In this document: one piece after another, positions 34,588-44,102 of the stretch | Numbering within the stretch: the first letter of the stretch is position 1 | Layout: each line of letters begins with the position of its first letter | NCBI RefSeq assembly: GCF_010669125.1 | Contig: NZ_CP048630.1 | Location: 2,740,001-2,804,000, forward strand | Length of the DNA: 64,000 bases | DNA from: Ancylobacter pratisalsi | Lineage (GTDB): Bacteria; Pseudomonadota; Alphaproteobacteria; Rhizobiales; Xanthobacteraceae | Direction of reading: 5' to 3' | Position numbers and translations under genes: made by a program | Notes under the pieces: model-generated | Seen by the model: only the letters and a program-made list of their open reading frames with translations | The model's database searches: none | Told to the model about the DNA's origin: nothing

Positions 34588-36173
34588 GCGACACCGCTCC
34601 CGGCTCCGCCCCGGGCGGCGAGAGAGCCTCGCTGCGAACCTGGGTTATTGTCTTCGGCTGCATGCTCGGCGCACTTATCGCCGTGCTCGACATTCAGATC
34701 GTCAATTCGTCGCTTGCTGAAATCGAAGGCGGCATAGGCACCGGTACAGACAACGGCACCTGGATTTCCACGTCCTACCTGATCGGCGAGATCATCATGA
34801 TTCCGCTGACCGCTTATCTCAGCAGCGTGTTTGGCTTCCGCCGTTTCCTGCTGACGAATGTCGGCCTATTTCTGTTGTTTTCTGTCGCCTGTGCCTTCGC
34901 TGCAAATCTTGGCACGATGATCGTCACGCGCGCCCTGCAGGGATTTACCGGCGGCGTCATGATTCCCATGGCCTTTACCGCGGTGTTGACGAGGCTTCCG
35001 CCAGGACAGCGCCCGATCGGCCTCGCGGCATTCGCGGTCACCGCGACCTTCGGTCCCGCAATCGGGCCGACGATTGGCGGATACCTCACCGAGCACTATG
35101 GCTGGCCCTATATCTTCTTCGTCAATCTCATCCCGGGCGCGGCCATGTTGGCCTTGCTGTTCCCGACCCTTGAGCACGAGCCGATGCAACTGCAGTTGCT
35201 GAAGAAGGGCGACTGGTTCGGCATTGGCGCATTAGCCGTCGGTCTTGGTTGCCTCCAGACCGTGCTGGATGAAGGCAACCAGGACGACTGGTTCGGCTCG
35301 CCCTACATCGTGCATCTCGCCATCGTCGCGGCCGTGATGCTCGTCACCTTTGTCGTCATCGAACTCAAAAGTACCGCGCCGGCGGTTCAGCTTCGTCTGC
35401 TGGCAAATCGAAATTTCGGGTTGGGCACGTTTGCCAACATGCTGGTCGGCTTCGCGCTGTTCGGGTCGGTCTACGTCCTGCCGGCCTATCTCGATGCTGT
35501 ACAGGGTTATAACGCCGAACAGATCGGGCTTGTGCTTGCCTGGACCGGACTGCCGCAGCTCTTCATCATTCCCTTTGTTCCATACGTCCTCGCGCGCGTC
35601 GACGTGCGGGCCGTCGTCTGCATGGGACTCATCGTGTTCGGAGCGAGCTGCCTGCTGAATACACATCTGAGTTTCAACGATGGCGGCGAGCAATTCATGC
35701 TTACCAACATCGTGCGGGCTTTTGGCCAGGCTTTCCTGATCGCGCCTTTGTCAGCCATTGCGATGGCGAATATTCCTCCCAAGGATTCTGCGGCGGCTTC
35801 TGGGCTTTTCAACATGCTGCGAAGCTTGGGTGGCGCGATCGGAACCGCGGCCTTGGCGACCATCATCACCAAGCGCGAGCAATTTCATTCAAACATTATC
35901 GGTCAGTCCGTGACATCGGCCAATGTTGTGGACCAATCATTTCTGACCCGGCTGCAGCTGTACTTCGAATCTCATGGGGTACCGGATCCCGGGCGCTCGT
36001 ATCATCAGGCAGAGATCCTGCTCGGCAATCTCGTCGCCCAACAGGCGCTGATAATGGCCTTTTCTGACGCGTTCTATGTAATGGCCGTCATCCTGGCCAT
36101 CGCCGCGATCGCTGTCATTCTCACGAGGGTTGCCATGGCGCCAGGAGGCGCCAGTGGCGGGCGTCATTCCTGA
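34584..36173 (+). CDS. DHA2-family MFS drug efflux transporter (EmrB-like)
   Basis: A 529-residue inner-membrane proton antiporter with 14 predicted helices. Motifs include LDIQIVNSSLAEI in the first helix, GTWISTSYLIGEII in the second, and motif C-like AVTATFGPAIGPTIGGYL. It forms a tripartite pump with the preceding adaptor and a TolC-type outer-membrane protein not present in this window. ATGA overlap with the adaptor gene shows coupling. The exported compound is unknown. Confidence 0.95.
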   Translation: MSDTAPGSAPGGERASLRTWVIVFGCMLGALIAVLDIQIVNSSLAEIEGGIGTGTDNGTWISTSYLIGEIIMIPLTAYLSSVFGFRRFLLTNVGLFLLFSVACAFAANLGTMIVTRALQGFTGGVMIPMAFTAVLTRLPPGQRPIGLAAFAVTATFGPAIGPTIGGYLTEHYGWPYIFFVNLIPGAAMLALLFPTLEHEPMQLQLLKKGDWFGIGALAVGLGCLQTVLDEGNQDDWFGSPYIVHLAIVAAVMLVTFVVIELKSTAPAVQLRLLANRNFGLGTFANMLVGFALFGSVYVLPAYLDAVQGYNAEQIGLVLAWTGLPQLFIIPFVPYVLARVDVRAVVCMGLIVFGASCLLNTHLSFNDGGEQFMLTNIVRAFGQAFLIAPLSAIAMANIPPKDSAAASGLFNMLRSLGGAIGTAALATIITKREQFHSNIIGQSVTSANVVDQSFLTRLQLYFESHGVPDPGRSYHQAEILLGNLVAQQALIMAFSDAFYVMAVILAIAAIAVILTRVAMAPGGASGGRHS

Positions 36174-36476
36174 TATTGAACCGGTTGCCGGCTAAAAGCT
36201 GGTTGGTTTGCCCTTTCGGTGCGCCGCTGAGACGATGGATATCGACCTGCGCGACTGATCCTCCTCCGGCTTCCGGCGGTCCAGAAAATGGTCTCGGATC
36301 AGTCCTTGTTGCCCGCTTTGACGCAGTCCTGCGGATCGAGCTCAAGTCGCTCATCTTCAGTCTCCCTGCGGAGCCTGAATCAGATCGCGCCTCTCATATC
36401 AGGGGCACTGATGCCCGGATGGAAATTGAGCGCGACATCACGCCAACCGCCATGCGTGAACCGGAAGTTCGTTCGC
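36174..36476. other. 303-base region between convergent genes, no gene seen
   Basis: It lies between the convergent MFS and SDR genes. No hairpin with U tract or supported frame is visible. The minus strand near 36395-36476 reads NFRFTHGGWRDVALNFHPG without a start or continuation, a possible short coding remnant that I cannot identify. Confidence 0.35.
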
Positions 36477-37085
36477 TCAGCAGTCGGTCTTGTGGAGCTT
36501 GAGAATACGGCCGGTCATCGGGTTCGTCATCGCCCTCAAATAGGCCTGGGCGACCTCCCGGGCGGGAACAGGGGTGTAGCCACTGAAGTAAGGGTGGAAG
36601 GCCGTTGCCTCTGAAAGGACGGTCGGGCTGACACAGTTGATTCGCAGGCCGCGAGGCAATTCTTCTGCAACTCCTTTCACGAATCCCTCGACCAAGTGAT
36701 TCACGGTGGTTCCAATCGTCCCAGCCGGGATACGCTCATCTGTGAGAACTCCCGAGACCAGCGTGAAGGATCCTCCATCGGCGATGAACCGCAAGGCCGC
36801 CCGCACGAGATTGATCTGTCCCATGCCCTTGGCGGCGATGGAATTTGCCCACTGTTCGTCGCTGGCGAGTTCAAAGGGGGCCGGGAACACATCCCCGGCG
36901 GCGCTGGCCACCGCGTCGAACCTGCCCAGGCTGCTGAACAGTTCCGTCAGGCTTTGGATGTCGGTCATGTCGGCCTGGCGATCGCCCGAGCTCCGTCCGA
37001 CAGTCACGACTTCATGGCCATGATCCTTCAGTATCTGCTGTACCGCAGAACCGATCGTGCCCGTTCCAATAACAACAGCTTTCAT
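36477..37085 (-). CDS. Short-chain dehydrogenase-like protein (short, atypical active site)
   Basis: A 202-residue Rossmann protein with the N-terminal GTGTIGSAVQQIL nucleotide-binding loop and a DMTD motif at residues 39-42. The usual SDR YxxxK pair is absent; the aligned segment is AGTIGTTVNHLVEGFVKG. That is common in this short SDR subgroup, whose activity is unclear. GGAGAAG precedes the ATG. It lies 58 bases downstream of the AEC transporter gene on the same strand and is probably co-transcribed. Confidence 0.8.
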   Translation of the reverse strand: MKAVVIGTGTIGSAVQQILKDHGHEVVTVGRSSGDRQADMTDIQSLTELFSSLGRFDAVASAAGDVFPAPFELASDEQWANSIAAKGMGQINLVRAALRFIADGGSFTLVSGVLTDERIPAGTIGTTVNHLVEGFVKGVAEELPRGLRINCVSPTVLSEATAFHPYFSGYTPVPAREVAQAYLRAMTNPMTGRILKLHKTDC

Positions 37086-37143
37086 CTTTCTTCTCCGGTT
37101 CAGATCAAAGCCAACTCCAGGCGGAGCTTGCTCAAGTCCTCAT

Positions 37144-38088
37144 TTATGCTGGGAATAGAAGAGCGATGATCAGCGCCATCGTCACGGCGCTGAAGAGTGT
37201 GCTCGCAATCACGATTGACCCCACTGTCGCGGAATCCCGCCCGTAACTGACGGCGAAAAGGATGCCGAAGAAGCCAGACGGAATAGCGGCGAGAAGAATG
37301 GTTACCCTGGCCGTTTCCATGGGAACGGCGAAAATGGCGGTGGTGGCCACGGCAAGCAGTGGACGGATGATGTCGGCCGCCAAGGTCGCGGCCATCACCC
37401 TCCAACGGGGTCTAAATGATTGTGCCGACAGCACAAGACCGGTCAGGAACAGGGCCGCACCGGCCGCCGCCTGTCCGATGAGCGAAAGGCTTGCCGTCAA
37501 TACCGGACCGAGCTGAATGTCAGCCAAGGAAAGAGCGATGCCGGCCAATGGCGCGACCACAACCGGCTTCGTCAGCGCCCGCCGAAGCGCCCTCAGGAGG
37601 CGCTCGTTCCCTCCATCAGGCGCTGTGCCGTTCTGGGCATAGAGCTCCACAATGACGAGAGTGATGGGGCTGACAACAACGGACCCGGCCGCGAGCGCGA
37701 TAGCAACCTGAATCGTGCCCATCGGCCCAAGCACGGCGGCGGCGACAGGAAGGCCGACACCGGCAAGGTTCGGAAAGGCGACCGTCAGTGCCTGCAGCGC
37801 GGCCTCGACGTGATCGGCCGCCAGATAGCGGCGGGCGACGACATACCAGCCGCAGAACACGATGAGCATAACGGCGCTGAGCAGCAGGAAGAGCGGGGCC
37901 TGTGCTATCATCTCGCTGCGAGGCGCCGAAGCTATCGCGACAAATAGCGCCGAGGGCAACGCGAAGTCCATCGTCAAGGAATTCAGGCCGCCAACTTGGT
38001 GATTATCGATGATTTTGATTCGACCGGCAATGTAGCCGAGTGCCATCACGAAGAAGAGCGGCGCAAGTGCCATGAGAATGGTGTGCAT
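37144..38088 (-). CDS. AEC-family transporter (auxin efflux carrier type)
   Basis: A 314-residue inner-membrane carrier with ten predicted helices. The start LAPLFFVMALGYIAGRIKII and the AFPNLAGVGLPVAAAVLGP block (broken helix with proline) are typical of AEC permeases such as malate/malonate carriers MdcF-type. The substrate is not readable. Likely operon with the downstream SDR-like gene. An AT-rich gap of 469 bases lies upstream. Confidence 0.88.
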   Translation of the reverse strand: MHTILMALAPLFFVMALGYIAGRIKIIDNHQVGGLNSLTMDFALPSALFVAIASAPRSEMIAQAPLFLLLSAVMLIVFCGWYVVARRYLAADHVEAALQALTVAFPNLAGVGLPVAAAVLGPMGTIQVAIALAAGSVVVSPITLVIVELYAQNGTAPDGGNERLLRALRRALTKPVVVAPLAGIALSLADIQLGPVLTASLSLIGQAAAGAALFLTGLVLSAQSFRPRWRVMAATLAADIIRPLLAVATTAIFAVPMETARVTILLAAIPSGFFGILFAVSYGRDSATVGSIVIASTLFSAVTMALIIALLFPA

Positions 38089-38557
38089 GATCGTGCTCGT
38101 ATCTCAATTTGTGAGATCGGATATTGCTGGTGGTGCGCGTAGGAGTTTGTGCACGCTCAAATCATGCGAATTGTCGGGATTTTCTTCGCATTTTGTCGCC
38201 GATGATTTGATTTGTGCCTCTTTCTGCTTAGGCTGCAAAATGTGATATTATGATCTTGGGATAATAGAAGAAATATGGTCGGGGTCATGTAAAACGTTGA
38301 AAACGCCAGCTATGAGAGATATGGATGTTGTAATTATCTAAATTCACCGCGTTATTACGTAATAAATAAATATATTTGATATTTATATTTCATTATATAG
38401 AAATTATATTGCAATAATCTATATTATTACGTATATTGTTATAGTAATAACATTTGTTTTCACGAATTTTCGTATATTTACTCGCGTATCCGGCTCCTCC
38501 CTGAAAATCTGCTCCTTGCCAATAGGGCAAAGTCGTTTTCACAGATGAGGTGATGCC
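38089..38557. other. AT-rich intergenic region with palindrome
   Basis: The 469 bases separate the divergent AEC and hydrolase genes. The part 38210-38480 is strongly AT-rich and gene-free. It includes the perfect 14-bp palindrome TTATTACGTAATAA (38352-38365) and a related TATTATTACGTATA near 38421. A hairpin TTGCC-N5-GGCAA lies near 38516. Promoters for both genes must lie here. It resembles the AT-rich island at 33140-33330. Confidence 0.55.
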
Positions 38558-39343
38558 ATGCCATTTCCCCGTGTTAGCGCCGCCACGCTTCTGGCTTCGC
38601 TGCTGGCTTTCGCTGCGCCGGTTTCGGCGATCGCCGAACCGATCAAAAACATCGTCCTGGTGCACGGCGCCTGGGTCGACGGCTCCGGCTGGAAGCCGGT
38701 GTACGAGATCCTGTCGGGCAAGGGCTTCCACGTGTCGATGGTGCAGGAGCCGGAGACCTCCTTTGCCAATGACGTCGCCGCGGCGAAGCGCGTGCTCGAC
38801 ATGCAGGATGGCCCCGCGATCCTGGTCGGCCACTCCTATGGCGGTTCCATCATTACCGAGGCCGGCGTGCACCCCAAGGTCGTTGGCCTCGTCTATGTCG
38901 CGGCCCATGCGCCGGACGTCGGCGAGGATGAAGGCATGCTCAGCAAGAAGATGCCGAGCGTGCTGGGCAAGACCGCTGGCGCGATCAAGGTAACTCCGGA
39001 CGGGTTCACTTATCTGGCCCCTGACCTGTTTCCGAAGTTGTTCGCCCCTGACCTGCCGAAGGAGCAGGCCGGGTTCGAGGCCCGTTCTCAGGTACTTGCC
39101 AAGAAGGAAGTCTTTAGCACCCCGCTGACCGCTGCCGCCTGGAAGAGCAAGCCGAGCTGGGGCATCGTCGCGGGCAACGACCAGATCATCAATCCCGATC
39201 TCGAACGCTTCTACTACGAACGGGCCAAGGCGCCTTTCATCGTCGTCGAGGGTGCCAGCCATTCAGTCTACGAATCGCATCCGGTCCAGGTTGCCGCCGT
39301 TATCGAAGAAGCGGCACGCGACGTTGGCGAGGCGGCGAACTGA
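38558..39343 (+). CDS. Exported alpha/beta hydrolase
   Basis: A 261-residue alpha/beta-fold hydrolase with a signal peptide (TLLASLLAFAAPVSAIAEP), so it is predicted to be periplasmic. The oxyanion motif LVHGAWVDGSGW, nucleophile elbow GHSYGG (Ser about residue 93), acid in AGNDQIINPD and catalytic histidine in GASHSVYES complete the triad. Similar to salicylate-esterase/EstC-like hydrolases of wide distribution; substrate unknown. GAGGTG precedes the ATG. The open minus-strand frame opposite is a shadow. Confidence 0.92.
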   Translation: MPFPRVSAATLLASLLAFAAPVSAIAEPIKNIVLVHGAWVDGSGWKPVYEILSGKGFHVSMVQEPETSFANDVAAAKRVLDMQDGPAILVGHSYGGSIITEAGVHPKVVGLVYVAAHAPDVGEDEGMLSKKMPSVLGKTAGAIKVTPDGFTYLAPDLFPKLFAPDLPKEQAGFEARSQVLAKKEVFSTPLTAAAWKSKPSWGIVAGNDQIINPDLERFYYERAKAPFIVVEGASHSVYESHPVQVAAVIEEAARDVGEAAN

Positions 39344-39564
39344 CTGCGGCCGGATCATGGAGCATCCGGTGGAATTGGGAGGCTTCCGTTCCTTGGAATG
39401 GGGCCTCCCGCGCCGTCGAAAGAGGCAAGCGATGAGCATCTGACCGAGGAGCCGGACGGTGTCTGTCTGGGGGGCCATCTGCCCCTAGTCCATGCCGTCC
39501 CAGGCAATAACGATGTCACCGAGACGGTGACGATGCGGCGATGACCGCGAATATGGAGGAAGCA

Positions 39565-40344
39565 ATGACCGTCATTTCGGATGTTACGCCTTCTGAAAAA
39601 ATCGCCATCGTCACGGGTGGCAACCGCGGCCTTGGGCGCAGCACCATTCTCGCCCTTGCGAAGGACGGCGTGCGTACGATCTTCACCTACCGCGTGAACC
39701 GTGCCGAGGCCGACCGGGTCGTTGACGAAGTCGCCGAGCGTGGCGGCCGATCGATCGCGCTGCCGCTCGACACCAGCGATATCGCCAAGTTCGATGCCTT
39801 CGCCCAGAGTGTTGGCGAGGCGCTTTCTGAGCTGGGTGCCGACCGGTTTGACTATCTGGTCAACAATGCCGGCACCTCGCATCACAACTCCATCGAGCAG
39901 ACGACGGAAGAGGAGCTGGACGCGCTCTACCATGTCCATTTCAAGGGCGTGTTCTTCCTCACGCAGAAGCTGCTGCCGCTCATCCGCGACGGCGGGCGCA
40001 TCGTGAATGTCTCATCTGGACTGACGCGCATTATTGTCCCCGGCAGCGCCGCCTATGGCGCGATGAAGGGGGCCGTGGAGGTCTTGACGCGCTACATGGC
40101 GAAGGAACTGGGCCCGAGATCGATCGCTGTGAATGTCGTCGCACCTGGTGCTATCGCAACGGATTTCAGTGGTGGCATGGTGCGTGACGACCCCGACCTA
40201 GCACGCCGCGTCGCAGAGATGACGGCGCTGGGGCGGGTGGGACAGCCGGACGATATCGGCCCCATGGTCGCGTCACTTCTTTCGGAGGCGAACCGTTGGG
40301 TCAATGCGCAGCGCATCGAGGTGTCCGGAGGCATGTCGATCTAG
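39565..40344 (+). CDS. SDR-family oxidoreductase
   Basis: A classical SDR of 259 residues: cofactor loop TGGNRGLGRS, NNAG motif in YLVNNAGTSH, catalytic serine in NVSSGL and the YxxxK pair in AAYGAMKGAV. The C terminus has VNAQRIEVSGGM. An arginine after the first strand suggests NADPH preference. The ATG of MTVISDV is used because GGAGGAAGCA lies just before it; upstream ATGs at 39541 and 39553 are in frame. It converges with the ALDH-like gene. Confidence 0.93.
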   Translation: MTVISDVTPSEKIAIVTGGNRGLGRSTILALAKDGVRTIFTYRVNRAEADRVVDEVAERGGRSIALPLDTSDIAKFDAFAQSVGEALSELGADRFDYLVNNAGTSHHNSIEQTTEEELDALYHVHFKGVFFLTQKLLPLIRDGGRIVNVSSGLTRIIVPGSAAYGAMKGAVEVLTRYMAKELGPRSIAVNVVAPGAIATDFSGGMVRDDPDLARRVAEMTALGRVGQPDDIGPMVASLLSEANRWVNAQRIEVSGGMSI

Positions 40345-40463
40345 CTGTAAGTCTCTCTAGTCCATTGGGGACGTCTGGGCTTCTTTGCCGCTGCGTCTGA
40401 CCAGCGTTGTACGAAGCGGTCAGGCAGACGTCCCCTGCGCGCCCTCACGCTGGGCACCGTCGT

Positions 40464-41885
40464 TCACGTGACCAGTGCTTGCCATTCGACAAACTCGTCC
40501 ACTCCTCGAAGCCCATCCATGTGACCCATACCCCGGCGATGCTGGGATGAGGGGGCATGCCCTTCAGCGTTCGGACCATTGATCGACACCACGCGCGCGC
40601 GTAGCCGACCCGCGATGACCCGGGCGAGGGCGGAATCGGAGGTCCAGACAGCAGCCGTCGCTCCATAGCCACCCTCGTTCGAAATGCCGATGGCCTGGTC
40701 TATCTCGTCATAGGGGATCACCAGAATGACGGGGCCTGGTATGGTCTCCAGTGTAATGTTCATCTGCCGGGGCGTGTTCGCGACGACGGTTGGTTGGAAG
40801 AAGGCGCCAGAGGCATCGCCGGGATCGACCGGTTCGCCGCCTGACGCCAGTTCCGCCCCCGCGGCGATCGCGTGCTCGATCGCGCGCATCACCGCGTTTC
40901 GCTGCTGTCTGGAGATGAGCGGCCCAATGTCAGTGCTGAGCGCCAGAGGGTCGCCCAATCGCAGTCTGGCGAGAGCTTCGTTCAGAGCTTTTGTGAGCTC
41001 GCCCTGGCGATGGCGTGGCACAAGGAAGCGATCCTGACGCCCAGGCCATTGGCCATTGGCGAGCAGGCTGTTGTCGCGCAGGCCCTCGACCGCCGATGCG
41101 ATGTCAACGTCAGGAAGGATGATCGCCGCCGATCGTCGCCCGATGTCCAATGTCAGCGACTTCGAACGCGACGCCGCAATGGAGGCAAGGTATCGGCCGG
41201 TTGGATCCGACGAGGATACCGCGACGCGGTCGACGCCGGGATGCCCGGCGAGATAGCCGGCCGTCTCTTCGCTGGTCACGAGAATACTGAGCAAGCCTTC
41301 GGGCAGGCCTGCCTCCATCATGAGCTCGCCGATTGTCTGGCCGTCCAGAGCGGTGATGGGGTTCAGCGCCAGTATGATCGCACAGCCCGCCAGAATGGCA
41401 GGGATGAGCCAGCCTATCGCCATGTTCTGCGGAGCGTGCCACGCAGGCATGGCCGCCACCAAGCCCGCCGGCTTGGCGATGAGCGCCATCTCCGCGGTCC
41501 CCGTACCGCATCTGGACAGGTTGGACCGAGCGGCTTCCACGTGGGAGGCGGCCCTTGCTGTCAGCTCATCGCCGAGGAGGACATTCCCCCACAGCGGTGT
41601 CGCGTTCTCGCGGGTGATGAGCCCGGACAGCGACGGCAACCGTTTCAGGTAGGTCGACAGAAAGCGCTCGACGACCTCCGTTCGCTGCGACAGCGACTGT
41701 CCGGAGCGGGCTTCACGGTCGATTGCTTGCCGGGCTGTCGCTATGGCGAGATCCACATCCGCAAGACTGGCAAGCGGTGCGACGCCCACCCATTTGCCAT
41801 TGAATGGCGAGCGCACCTCGCATGCCTCGCTGCCCAGTGGCTCCATCCGTCGACCGCCGATGAAGTTATGGATATAGACCACCAT
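40464..41885 (-). CDS. Aldehyde-dehydrogenase-fold protein lacking catalytic residues
   Basis: A 473-residue protein covering the whole aldehyde dehydrogenase fold, in a single open frame. The key residues are replaced. The PWN motif is AWH (148-150), the cofactor lysine of LKP is asparagine (NP, 175-176), the general-base glutamate of LELGG is aspartate (TLDIG, Asp247), and the catalytic cysteine of GQxC is proline (NGQWPGRQDR, Pro281). Normal ALDH activity is therefore unlikely. It may be a pseudoenzyme with structural, binding or redox-sensing role, or a gene free to decay. It is divergent from the TRAP transporter operon. Confidence 0.88.
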   Translation of the reverse strand: MVVYIHNFIGGRRMEPLGSEACEVRSPFNGKWVGVAPLASLADVDLAIATARQAIDREARSGQSLSQRTEVVERFLSTYLKRLPSLSGLITRENATPLWGNVLLGDELTARAASHVEAARSNLSRCGTGTAEMALIAKPAGLVAAMPAWHAPQNMAIGWLIPAILAGCAIILALNPITALDGQTIGELMMEAGLPEGLLSILVTSEETAGYLAGHPGVDRVAVSSSDPTGRYLASIAASRSKSLTLDIGRRSAAIILPDVDIASAVEGLRDNSLLANGQWPGRQDRFLVPRHRQGELTKALNEALARLRLGDPLALSTDIGPLISRQQRNAVMRAIEHAIAAGAELASGGEPVDPGDASGAFFQPTVVANTPRQMNITLETIPGPVILVIPYDEIDQAIGISNEGGYGATAAVWTSDSALARVIAGRLRARVVSINGPNAEGHAPSSQHRRGMGHMDGLRGVDEFVEWQALVT

Positions 41886-42360
41886 TTCCGAGATCCCCGG
41901 CGTCGGGCGTGAGACTCCCCCTAGGTGTTCACGACGACGTCCATCGATGAGCCCCGAGAATGATGGCTCGACGGCTGCGACTTGGCTCGTTCAGCCCTGT
42001 AAAATCGCGTAAAACCCATGATCTCAGCGCCCGTTCGAGGTGAACACGCACGGTCCGCGGTCGAGCTCTGAGATTTTGTATCGATGAAAGTTTTGAACCT
42101 CTTCAGGCGGCAGAAATAAACTGGGGAACCGTCTGTCGACGCCCAGATCGGAGACTTGTCCACCGGCTTACTTAATCGAACCGCGTCCCATCGCCGTCGC
42201 GTGAATTTGACGGTCTGCGTTCGAGGTGGCGGCACGACCCCGCAATTACATTTCTATGCCCGCCAATTTACGCTAGTATTCAGGTGAGCCATAGCAGGTG
42301 CTGGGCAGCAGACCTGTCTGATGATCCCTCGCGTCACCTTTTAGGGCGTGGAGTGGCCTC
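41886..42360. other. 475-base divergent region between ALDH-like and TRAP genes
   Basis: No gene is seen; frames are short and broken. Moderately AT-rich patches at 42055-42120 and 42240-42285 (with TAGTAT as a possible -10) are candidate promoters for the TRAP operon. No strong inverted repeat was found. Confidence 0.45.
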
Positions 42361-43539
42361 TTGTCCGGCCTGCGAGAGAGCGGGTGTGAGTGTGCCAGGT
42401 TGAGCCACAGAGCCTCATACGCCTTGAGTGGGTTTCTTCTGATGGCAGCACTCGGTCCGCTGAACGCGGCGGAGCTGTCCTTTGCCATCGGCCATCCCCC
42501 GCAGTCCCCAGCGGTCAAGGGTGCGCAGGCGTTTGCTGCGACGCTTAGCGACGAAACAGGTGGCAAGGTTACAGCGCACGTCTATGCCCTGTCGCTGCTG
42601 AACCTTGCCGAAACATCGTCCGGGCTGCGGGCCGGGTTGGCTGATGTTGGCATGGTGCTGACGACCTACCAGTCGGGTGAATATCCCACGATCAACCTGC
42701 TCCATGACGCATCCATGGTGTTGGACAGGTTTTCAGATCTTCCCCGTCGCCTGAAAGGTGTCGCCTATGCGCCGGCCCTGGCTGAGTTCATCCTGAAACG
42801 CTGCCCGGAATGCATCGCGGAGTTCGCCCACCAGAACCAGATCTACACCGGCGCCGCGGCGACGACCCCGTATGCTCTCAGTTGCGTCCGCCCCATTCGC
42901 ACCATGGCCGAGCTTCGTGGTTCACGGCTTCGGGTCGGCGGAGCGAATTGGGCGCGCTGGGCCGAGGCCGTGCAGGCCGTGCCCATCACCATGGCCGGCA
43001 ACGAGATGCTCGAGGCGTTGGCGCAGGGCATCATCGATTGCGTCGTCTTGTCCCTTCCTGATGTCCGTGGCTTTGGACTGAGCAACTCGGTCCACGCTGT
43101 CACGGTGGATATTCCCGGTGGCGTCTATGTGGGGGCATTCGCCAACGTGAACCGCGACACCTGGCGCAGTTTGACGGCGGCGGAGCGCAGCGCCGTGATG
43201 AAGGCCACCGCCCAGGGCACCGCCGTGGCCAATTGGGCTTACAGCCAGGGTGAGCAGCAGGTGATCGAGCAGATTATGGCGGCAGGCGGGGAAGTCTACG
43301 AAGCCGACGCTTCGATGCGGGAGGCGAGTGCGCGCTTCGCGGAAGCCGACCTGCGCCGGCTCGCAGAACTCTACACCGCGCAAGGCGTCGCACGCAGCCA
43401 GCAGATTCTCGATGAGTTCCTGCCTATTCTCGAGCAATGGGCGCTGCGTGTGCAGCAGGTCTCCTCCGCCGAGCAACTGGCAGACATTTACTGGGAGGAA
43501 CTCTATTCGACAGTGGACGTGAGCGATCCTGACCGCTGA
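42361..43539 (+). CDS. TRAP transporter substrate-binding protein (DctP-like)
   Basis: Periplasmic binding subunit, 392 residues if translated from TTG at 42361 (GTGGAG upstream); a TTG at 42400 giving LSHRASYAL is possible. A hydrophobic signal (SGFLLMAALGPLNAAELS) is followed by the DctP fold (GLRAGLADVGMVLTTYQSGE, MAELRGSRLRVGG, MLEALAQGIIDCVV). The substrate is an unknown organic acid or similar. First gene of a complete three-gene TRAP system. Confidence 0.9.
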   Translation: MSGLRESGCECARLSHRASYALSGFLLMAALGPLNAAELSFAIGHPPQSPAVKGAQAFAATLSDETGGKVTAHVYALSLLNLAETSSGLRAGLADVGMVLTTYQSGEYPTINLLHDASMVLDRFSDLPRRLKGVAYAPALAEFILKRCPECIAEFAHQNQIYTGAAATTPYALSCVRPIRTMAELRGSRLRVGGANWARWAEAVQAVPITMAGNEMLEALAQGIIDCVVLSLPDVRGFGLSNSVHAVTVDIPGGVYVGAFANVNRDTWRSLTAAERSAVMKATAQGTAVANWAYSQGEQQVIEQIMAAGGEVYEADASMREASARFAEADLRRLAELYTAQGVARSQQILDEFLPILEQWALRVQQVSSAEQLADIYWEELYSTVDVSDPDR

Positions 43540-43585
43540 GTGCCAGGTAAGCCGGCAGGAGAACTGCGCCAAACAGGAGCGTCGG

Positions 43586-44089
43586 GTGAAGCGGATCATT
43601 TGGCTGATTGAAAGGGGCGCGCGGGCAGGGGCCGCTTTGGGTGCGGCCGCGATCCTTTTGATGATGGTGCATGTCGCGCTCGACGTGGTGATGCGCAAGC
43701 TGCTGGGCGTACCACTTCCGGGCACACTCGCCGCGGTGACAAATTACTACATGGTGATCGCGGTGTTCATGCCCCTTGCTCTTGTTGAGCGGCGACGGGC
43801 GCACATTTCGGTCGATGTCGTGATGCCACTCCTTTCGGCTCGGCTGGGCAGGTATATGAGGGCGACGAGCGGGCTGGCCGCGGCGCTGATCATGGCACTG
43901 GTCGCCTGGCGCGGCTGGACGGACGCGGTGCGCGATTGGCAGGTGAGCGCGTCGCAGGTGCAAGGCAGCGCGGTTATGCCGGTGTGGCCGGCTCATTTCG
44001 CGGTTCCATTCGGATCAGGCCTTCTGGCGATCGCCTTTCTGTTGCGTCTCGTTCCCCGCCCGCTCACGGACACCTTGCCAGAGCGATAG
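43586..44089 (+). CDS. TRAP transporter small permease (DctQ-like)
   Basis: A 167-residue membrane protein with four predicted helices (ALGAAAILLMMVHVALDVVM, NYYMVIAVFMPLALVERRRA). The VERRRAHISVDV block between helices 2 and 3 is the DctQ signature. Encoded between the binding protein and the large permease, 13 bases before the latter, as expected. Confidence 0.92.
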   Translation: MKRIIWLIERGARAGAALGAAAILLMMVHVALDVVMRKLLGVPLPGTLAAVTNYYMVIAVFMPLALVERRRAHISVDVVMPLLSARLGRYMRATSGLAAALIMALVAWRGWTDAVRDWQVSASQVQGSAVMPVWPAHFAVPFGSGLLAIAFLLRLVPRPLTDTLPER

Positions 44090-44102
44090 ACGGAGCCAGG
44101 CC

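Noticed and set aside
38393..39262. Minus-strand open frame overlapping the alpha/beta hydrolase
   Set aside because: It lies opposite a gene with signal peptide, catalytic triad and ribosome-binding site; its end in AT-rich DNA has no coding character.
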